Assembly: GCF_050948175.1 (NCBI RefSeq) | Contig: NW_027490167.1 | Coordinates: 1,054,001 to 1,118,000, forward strand | Direction: 5' to 3' | DNA from: Xylocopa sonorina | Lineage: Eukaryota > Arthropoda > Insecta > Hymenoptera > Apidae | Length of the DNA stretch: 64,000 bases | Shown: positions 55,005 through 64,000 of the stretch, one piece after another | Position numbering within the stretch: the stretch's first letter is position 1 | Layout: each line of letters starts with the position of its first letter | Made by a program: the position numbers and the translations under genes | Notes under the pieces: model-generated | What the model was told of the DNA's origin: nothing | Databases searched by the model: none | The model's input: the letters and a program-made list of their open reading frames with translations, nothing else

Positions 55005-57323
55005 CATTCTTTTGAAGTGTATTCGAGGAATACATAACACTTCGCAATGAATATTATATCTTATCATGAAACATAGAAATGATTTGCAGCATCTCGTTTT
55101 AAGAAGCATTAGTACTCTATTGCTTCGATACGTAGACACCTGCAATCGCTATTTCCTAGCAAGGAAGAGTCGCATTTACAATCATATGAAGCATAGACGA
55201 GGAATACAATACACTTCGCAATGAATATTATATCTTATCATGAATCATAGAAATGAGATGCGATATCGCGTTTTAAGAAGCATTACAACTCTATTGCTAC
55301 GATACGTAGATATCTGCAAACGCTATTTCCCAGCAAGGAAGTGTCGCACTTACATTCATTTGAAGTGTATGCGAGGAATACATAACACTTCGCAATGAAT
55401 ATTATATCTTATCATGAATCACAGAAATGAGGTGCGATATCGCGTTTTAAGAAGCTTTAGAACTCTACTGCTACGATACGTAGACGTCTGCAAACGCTAT
55501 TTCCGAGAAAGGATGTGTCGCATTTACATTCATTTGAAGTGCATTCGAGGAATACATAACACTTCGCAATGAATATTATATCTTATCATGAATCATAGAA
55601 ATGAGATGCGATATCGCGTTTTAAGAAGCATTACAACTCTATTGCTACGATACGTAGATATCTGCAAACGCTATTTCCCAGCAAGGAAGTGTCGCACTTA
55701 CATTCATTTGAAGTGTATTCGAGTAATACATAAGACTTCGCAATGAATATTATATCTTATCATGAATCATACAAATGAGATGCGATATCGCGTTTTAAGA
55801 AGCATTACAACTCTAGTGCTACGATACGTAGACATCTGCAAACGCTATTTCCTAGCAAGGAAGTGTCGCATTTACATTCTTTTGAAGTGAATACGAGGCA
55901 TACATGAGACTTCGCAATGAATATTATATCTTTTCAGTAAACACAGAAATGAGGTGCGATATCGCGTTTTAAGAAGCTTTAGAACTCTACTGCTACGATA
56001 CGTAGACGTCTGCAAACGCTATTTCCGAGAAAGGATGTGTCGCATTTACATTCATTTGAAGTGCATTCGAGGAATACATAACACTTCGCAATGAATATTA
56101 TATCTTATCATGAATCATAGAAATGAGATGCGATATCGCGTTTTATGAAGCATTACAACTCTATTGCTACGATACTTAGACATCTGCAAACGCTATTTCC
56201 TAGCCAGGAAGTGTCGCATTTACGTTCATTTGAAGTGTATGTGAAGAATACATAACACTTCACAATGAATATTATATCTTATAATGAATCATAGAAATGA
56301 GATGCTGCATCTCGTTTTAAGAAGCATTAGTACTCTATTGCTTCGATACGTAGACATCTGCAAACGCTATTTCCTAGCAAGGAAGTGTCGCATTTACATT
56401 CTTTTGAAGTGTATTCGAGGAATACATAACACTTCGCAATGAATATTATATCTTATCATGAAACATAGAAATGATTTGCAGCATCTCGTTTTAAGAAGCA
56501 TTAGTACTCTATTGCTTCGATACGTAGACACCTGCAATCGCTATTTCCTAGCAAGGAAGAGTCGCATTTACAATCATATGAAGCATAGACGAGGAATACA
56601 ATACACTTCGCAATGAATATTATATCTTATCATGAATCATAGAAATGAGATGCGATATCGCGTTTTAAGAAGCATTACAACTCTATTGCTACGATACGTA
56701 GATATCTGCAAACGCTATTTCCCAGCAAGGAAGTGTCGCACTTACATTCATTTGAAGTGTATGCGAGGAATACATAACACTTCGCAATGAATATTATATC
56801 TTATCATGAATCACAGAAATGAGGTGCGATATCGCGTTTTAAGAAGCTTTAGAACTCTACTGCTACGATACGTAGACGTCTGCAAACGCTATTTCCGAGA
56901 AAGGATGTGTCGCATTTACATTCATTTGAAGTGCATTCGAGGAATACATAACACTTCGCAATGAATATTATATCTTATCATGAATCATAGAAATGAGATG
57001 CGATATCGCGTTTTAAGAAGCATTACAACTCTATTGCTACGATACGTAGATATCTGCAAACGCTATTTCCCAGCAAGGAAGTGTCGCACTTACATTCATT
57101 TGAAGTGTATTCGAGTAATACATAAGACTTCGCAATGAATATTATATCTTATCATGAATCATACAAGTGAGATGCGATATCGCGTTTTAAGAAGCATTAC
57201 AACTCTAGTGCTACGATACGTAGACATCTGCAAACGCTATTTCCTAGCAAGGAAGTGTCGCATTTACATTCTTTTGAAGTGAATACGAGGCATACATGAG
57301 ACTTCGCAATGAATATTATATCT
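55005..57323. repeat. 8-monomer tandem duplication in array 4
   Basis: 55005-55931 recurs at 56397-57323, 1392 bp apart, including the gatttgcagc variant monomer at 55081 and 56473. Confidence 0.85.
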
Positions 57324-58949
57324 TATCATGAATCATAGAAATGAGATGCGATATCGCGTTTTATGAAGCATTACAACTCTATTGCTACGATACTTAGACA
57401 TCTGCAAACGCTATTTCCTAGCCAGGAAGTGTCGCATTTACGTTCATTTGAAGTGTATGTGAAGAATACATAACACTTCACAATGAATATTATATCTTAT
57501 AATGAATCATAGAAATGAGATGCGATATCGCGTTTTAAGAAGCGTTAGAACACTATTGCTACGATACGTAGACATCTGCAAACGCTATTTCCTAGCAAGG
57601 AAGTGTCGCATTTACATTCTTTTGAAGTGAATACGAGGTATACATGAGACTTCGCAATGAATATTATATCTTATCATGAAACATAAAAATGAGATGCGAT
57701 ATCGCGTTCTAAGAGGCATTACAACTCTATTGCTACGACACGTAGACATCTGCAAACGCTATTTCCTAGCAAGGAAGTGTCGCATTTATATTCATTTGAA
57801 GTGTAGACGAGGAATACATAACACTTCGCAATGAATATTATATCTTATCATGAATCACAGAAATGAGATGCGATATCGCGTTTTAAGAAGCTTTAGAACT
57901 CTATTGCTACGATACGTAGACATCTGCAAACGCTATTTCCGAGAAAGGAAGTGTCGCATTTACATTCATTTGAAGCGTAGACGAAGAATACATAGTACTT
58001 CGCAATGAATATTTTATCTTATCATGAGACGTAGAAATGAGATGCGATGTCGCGTTTTAAGAAGCATTACAACTCTATTGCTACGATACGTAGACATCTG
58101 CAAACGCTATTTCCTAGCAAGCAAGTGTCGCATTTACATTCATTTGAAGTGTATGCGAGGAATACATAACACTTCACAATGAATATTATATCTTATAATG
58201 AATCATAGAAATGAGATGCGATATCGCGTTTTAAGAAGCGTTAGAACACTATTGCTACGATACGGAGACATCTGCAAATGCTATTTCCTAGCAAGGAAGT
58301 GTCGTATTTACATTCATTTGAAGCGTAGACGAAGAATACATAGTACTACGCAATGAAGATTTTATCTTATCATGCGACATAGAAATGAGATGCGATATCG
58401 CGTTTTAAGAAGCGTTAGAACACTATTGCTACGATACGTAGACATCTGCAAACGCTATTTCCTAGCAAGGAAGTGTCGCATTTACATTCATTTGAAGCGT
58501 AGACGAAGAATACATAACACTTCGCAATGAATATTATATCTTATCATGAATCATAGAAATGAGATGCGATATCGCGTTTTAAGAAGCATTACAACTCTAT
58601 TGCTACGATACGTAGATATCTGCAAACGCTATTTCCCAGCAAGGAAGTGTCGCACTTACATTCATTTGAAGTGTATTCGAGGAATACATAAGACTTCGCA
58701 ATGAATATTATATCTTATCATGAATCATACAAATGAGATGCGATATCGCGTTTTAAGAAGCATTACAACTCTAGTGCTACGATACGTAGACATCTGCAAA
58801 CGCTATTTCCTAGCAAGGAAGTGTCGCATTTACATTCTTTTGAAGTGAATACGAGGCATACATGAGACTTCGCAATGAATATTATATCTTTTCAGTAAAC
58901 ACAGAAATGAGGTGCGATATCGCGTTTTAAGAAGCTTTAGAACTCTACT

Positions 58950-61900
58950 GCTACGATACGTAGACGTCTGCAAATGCTATTTCCGAGAAAGGATGTGTCG
59001 CATTTACATTCATTTGAAGTGCATTCGAGGAATACATAACACTTCGCAATGAATATTATATCTTATCATGAATCATAGAAATGAGATGCGATATCGCGTT
59101 TTATGAAGCATTACAACTCTATTGCTACGATACTTAGACATCTGCAAACGCTATTTCCTAGCCAGGAAGTGTCGCATTTACGTTCATTTGACGTGTATGC
59201 GAGGAATACATAACACTTCGCAATGAATATTATATCTTATCATGAATCGCAGAAATGAGATGCGATATCGCGTTTTAAGAAGCGTTAGAACACTATTGCT
59301 ACGATACGTAGACATCTGCAAACGCTATTTCCTAGCAAGGAAGTGTCGCATTTACATTCATTTGAAGCGTAGACGAAGAATACATAGTACTACGCAATGA
59401 ATATTTTATCTTATCATGCGACATAGAAATGAGATGCGATATCGCGTTTTATGAAGCATTACAACTCTATTGCTACGATACGTAGACATCTGCAAACGCT
59501 ATTTCCTAGCAAGCAAGTGTCGCATTTACATTCTTTTGAAGTGAATACGAGGTATACATGAGACTTCGCAATGAATATTATATCTTATCATGAATCATAG
59601 AAATGAGATGCGATATCGCATTTTAAGAAGCTTTAGAACTCTATTGCTACGATATGTAGACATCTGCAAACGCTATTTCCGAGAAAGGATGTGTCGCATT
59701 TACACTCATTTGAAGCGTAGACGAAGAATACATAGTACTTCGCAATGAATATTTTATCTTATCATGAGACATAGAAATAAGATGCGATATCGCGTTTTAA
59801 GAAGCATTACAACTCTATTGCTACGATACGCAGACATCTGCAAACGCTATTTCCTAGCAAGGAAGTGTCGCATTTACGTTCATTTGTAGTGTATGCGAGG
59901 AATACATAACACTTCACAATGAATATTATATCTTATAATGAATCATAGAAATGAGATGCGATATCGCGTTTTAAGAAGCGTTAGAACACTATTGCTACGA
60001 TATGTAGACATCTGCAAACGCTATTTCCTAGCAAGGAAGTGTCGCATTTACATTCTTTTGAAGTGAATACGAGGTATACATGAGACTTCGCAATGAATAT
60101 TATATCTTATCATGAAACATAAAAATGAGATGCGATATCGCGTTCTAAGAGGCATTACAACTCTATTGCTACGACACGTAGACATCTGCAAACGCTATTT
60201 CCTAGCAAGGAAGTGTCGCATTTATATTCATTTGAAGTGTAGACGAGGAATACATAACACTTCGCAATGAATATTATATCTTATCATGAATCACAGAAAT
60301 GAGATGCGATATCGCGTTTTAAGAAGCTTTAGAACTCTATTGCTACGATACGTAGACATCTGCAAACGCTATTTCCGAGAAAGGAAGTGTCGCATTTACA
60401 TTCATTTGAAGCGTAGACGAAGAATACATAGTACTTCGCAATGAATATTTTATCTTATCATGAGACGTAGAAATGAGATGCGATATCGCGTTTTAAGAAG
60501 CATTACAACTCTATTGCTACGATACGTAGACATCTGCAAACGCTATTTCCTAGCAAGGAAGTGTCGCATTTACATTCATTTGAAGTGTATGCGAGGAATA
60601 CATAACACTTCACAATGAATATTATATCTTATAATGAATCATAGAAATGAGATGCGATATCGCGTTTTAAGAAGCGTTAGAACACTATTGCTACGATACG
60701 GAGACATCTGCAAATGCTATTTCCTAGCAAGGAAGTGTCGTATTTACATTCATTTGAAGCGTAGACGAAGAATACATAGTACTACGCAATGAAGATTTTA
60801 TCTTATCATGCGACGTAGAAATGAGATGCGATATCGCGTTTTAAGAAGCGTTAGAACACTATTGCTACGATACGTAGACATCTGCAAACGCTATTTCCTA
60901 GCAAGGAAGTGTCGCATTTACATTCATTTGAAGCGTAGACGAAGAATACATAGTACTACGCAATGAATATTTTATCTTATCATGAGACGTAGAAATGAGA
61001 TGCGATATCGCGTTTTAAGAAGCATTACAACTCTATTGCTACGATACGTAGACATCTGCAAACGCTATTTCCTAGCAAGGAAGTGTCGCATTTACATTCA
61101 TTTGAAGTGTATGCGAGGAATACATAACACTTCACAATGAATATTATATCTTATCATGAAACATAGAAATGAGATGCGATATCGCGTTCTAAGAAGCATT
61201 ACAACTCTATTGCTACGACACGTAGACATCTGCAAACGCTATTTCCTAGCAAGGAAGTGTCGCATTTACATTCATTTGAAGCGTAGACGAAGAATACATA
61301 GTACTACGCAATGAATATTTTATCTTATCATGAGCCATAGAAATGAGATGCGATATCTCGTTTTAAGAAGCATTACAACTCTATTGCTACGATTCGTAGA
61401 CATCTGCAAACGCTATTTCCTAGCAAGGAAGTGTCGCATTTACATTCTTTTGAAGTGTATTCGAGGAATACATAACACTTCGCAATGAATATTATATCTT
61501 ATCATGAAACATAGAAATGATTTGCAGCATCTCGTTTTAAGAAGCATTAGTACTCTATTGCTTCGATACGTAGACACCTGCAATCGCTATTTCCTAGCAA
61601 GGAAGAGTCGCATTTACAATCATATGAAGCATAGACGAGGAATACAATACACTTCGCAATGAATATTATATCTTATCATGAATCATAGAAATGAGATGCG
61701 ATATCGCGTTTTAAGAAGCATTACAACTCTATTGCTACGATACGTAGATATCTGCAAACGCTATTTCCCAGCAAGGAAGCGTCGCACTTACATTCATTTG
61801 AAGTGTATGCGAGGAATACATAACACTTCGCAATGAATATTATATCTTATCATGAATCACAGAAATGAGGTGCGATATCGCGTTTTAAGAAGCTTTAGAA

Positions 61901-64000
61901 CTCTACTGCTACGATACGTAGACGTCTGCAAACGCTATTTCCGAGAAAGGATGTGTCGCATTTACATTCATTTGAAGTGCATTCGAGGAATACATAACAC
62001 TTCGCAATGAATATTATATCTTATCATGAATCATAGAAATGAGATGCGATATCGCGTTTTAAGAAGCATTACAACTCTATTGCTACGATACATAGATATC
62101 TGCAAACGCTATTTCCCAGCAAGGAAGTGTCGCACTTACATTCATTTGAAGTGTATTCGAGTAATACATAAGACTTCGCAATGAATATTATATCTTATCA
62201 TGAATCATACAAATGAGATGCGATATCGCGTTTTAAGAAGCATTACAACTCTAGTGCTACGATACGTAGACATCTGCAAACGCTATTTCCTAGCAAGGAA
62301 GTGTCGCATTTACATTCTTTTGAAGTGAATACGAGGCATACATGAGACTTCGCAATGAATATTATATCTTATCATGAATCATAGAAATGAGATGCGATAT
62401 CGCATTTTAAGAAGTTTTAGAACTCTATTGCTACGATATGTAGACATCTGCAAACGCTATTTCCGAGAAAGGATGTGTCGCATTTACATTCATTTGAAGT
62501 GCATTCGAGGAATACATAACACTTCGCAATGAATATTATATCTTATCATGAATCATAGAAATGAGATGCGATATCGCGTTTTATGAAGCATTACAACTCT
62601 ATTGCTACGATACTTAGACATCTGCAAACGCTATTTCCTAGCCAGGAAGTGTCGCATTTACGTTCATTTGAAGTGTATGTGAAGAATACATAACACTTCA
62701 CAATGAATATTATATCTTATAATGAATCATAGAAATGAGATGCTGCATCTCGTTTGAAGAAGCATTAGTACTCTATTGCTTCGATACGTAGACATCTGCA
62801 AACGCTATTTCCTAGCAAGCAAGTGTCGCATTTACATTCTTTTGAAGTGAATACGAGGTATACATGAGACTTCGCAATGAATATTATATCTTATCATGAA
62901 TCATAGAAATGAGATGCGATATCGCATTTTAAGAAGTTTTAGAACTCTATTGCTACGATATGTAGACATCTGCAAACGCTATTTCCGAGAAAGGATGTGT
63001 CGCATTTACACTCATTTGAAGCGTAGACGAAGAATACATAGTACTTCGCAATGAATATTTTATCTTATCATGAGACATAGAAATAAGATGCGATATCGCG
63101 TTTTAAGAAGCATTACAACTCTATTGCTACGATACGCAGACATCTGCAAACGCTATTTCCTAGCAAGGAAGTGTCGCATTTACGTTCATTTGTAGTGTAT
63201 GCGAGGAATACATAACACTTCACAATGAATATTATATCTTATAATGAATCATAGAAATGAGATGCGATATCGCGTTTTAAGAAGCGTTAGAACACTATTG
63301 CTACGATACGTAGACATCTGCAAACGCTATTTCCTAGCAAGGAAGTGTCGCATTTACATTCTTTTGAAGTGAATACGAGGTATACATGAGACTTCGCAAT
63401 GAATATTATATCTTATCATGAAACATAAAAATGAGATGCGATATCGCGTTCTAAGAGGCATTACAACTCTATTGCTACGACACGTAGACATCTGCAAACG
63501 CTATTTCCTAGCAAGGAAGTGTCGCATTTATATTCATTTGAAGTGTAGACGAGGAATACATAACACTTCGCAATGAATATTATATCTTATCATGAATCAC
63601 AGAAATGAGATGCGATATCGCGTTTTAAGAAGCTTTAGAACTCTATTGCTACGATACGTAGACATCTGCAAACGCTATTTCCGAGAAAGGAAGTGTCGCA
63701 TTTACATTCATTTGAAGCGTAGACGAAGAATACATAGTACTTCGCAATGAATATTTTATCTTATCATGAGACGTAGAAATGAGATGCGATGTCGCGTTTT
63801 AAGAAGCATTACAACTCTATTGCTACGATACGTAGACATCTGCAAACGCTATTTCCTAGCAAGCAAGTGTCGCATTTACATTCATTTGAAGTGTATGCGA
63901 GGAATACATAACACTTCACAATGAATATTATATCTTATAATGAATCATAGAAATGAGATGCGATATCGCGTTTTAAGAAGCGTTAGAACACTATTGCTAC
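58950..64000. repeat. Large paralogous block in array 4
   Basis: 58.95-60.55 kb matches 50.77-52.37 kb (8178 bp, 47 monomers). 60.5-62.74 kb matches 54.06-56.30 kb (6438 bp, 37 monomers). About 63.2-64.0 kb matches 57.5-58.3 kb (5742 bp, 33 monomers). Boundaries were estimated by eye. Confidence 0.8.

Larger units (their letters stand above)
46467..64000. repeat. Satellite array 4, 174-bp monomers (about 100 copies), continues past window
   Basis: 17534 bp; the phase of the two ends predicts 100 monomers plus 130 bases, and the observed surplus of 4 is fully explained by two +2 variants (tagtatactacgc, near 49468 and 49988). The array is mosaic: blocks repeat at shifts of 8, 9, 10, 33, 37 and 47 monomers. 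No gene, insertion or other sequence type was found in this 17.5 kb. Confidence 0.97.

Noticed and set aside
46467..64000. CRISPR-like array
   Set aside because: Repeats are contiguous 174-bp monomers with no unique spacers, in a clearly eukaryotic context.

Overview
The window is non-genic eukaryotic heterochromatin: a 174-bp tandem satellite array interrupted by four LTR retrotransposons of the Ty3/Gypsy type. No host gene, tRNA, rRNA or bacterial feature was seen. The Pol sequences resemble arthropod Gypsy elements of the 412/mdg3/297 kind, so an insect is the most likely host. This is inference; species and order cannot be read from the window.

Layout: Element 1 (1-6729, minus strand, cut by the window start); satellite array 1 (6730-9085); Element 2 (9086-17963, minus); array 2 (17964-23404); Element 3 (23405-32532, minus); array 3 (32533-37587); Element 4 (37588-46466, plus); array 4 (46467-64000). 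The three complete elements are flanked by perfect 4-bp target-site duplications (TTCG, GTGT, CGCA). Satellite phase continues across each insertion, so all four arrays were once one array.

Elements 1, 2 and 4 are near-identical copies of one family (family 1, LTR 1482 bp). Element 3 is a related but diverged family (family 2, LTR 1614 bp). Both share one plan: LTR, primer binding site matching a tRNA-Leu 3' end, gag with two CCHC knuckles, a GGGAAAC slippery site with a conserved downstream stem, pol in the -1 frame (protease, reverse transcriptase, RNase H, integrase with D-X59-D-X35-E), polypurine tract, LTR. There is no env. Elements 3 and 4 look intact. Element 2 has a 1-bp deletion that cuts pol after the protease. 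LTR pairs within elements are identical or nearly so, so the insertions are recent.

The least ordinary features lie in the LTRs. (i) The pol reading frame runs through the polypurine tract and ends about 80 codons inside the 3' LTR, and this tail is conserved between the families mostly by synonymous change. (ii) A second ORF in the LTR starts at the first ATG after an AT-rich promoter-like block, shows mostly synonymous divergence, and ends beside a consensus 5' splice site. (iii) Hairpins near the polypurine tract and at the frameshift site are conserved. In the satellite, the period is almost perfectly fixed at 174 bp and there are higher-order repeats at several scales (5, 8, 9/10, 32-34, 37 and 47 monomers), as in centromeric or pericentromeric arrays. 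An empty paralogue of the Element 2 insertion site survives at 32664.
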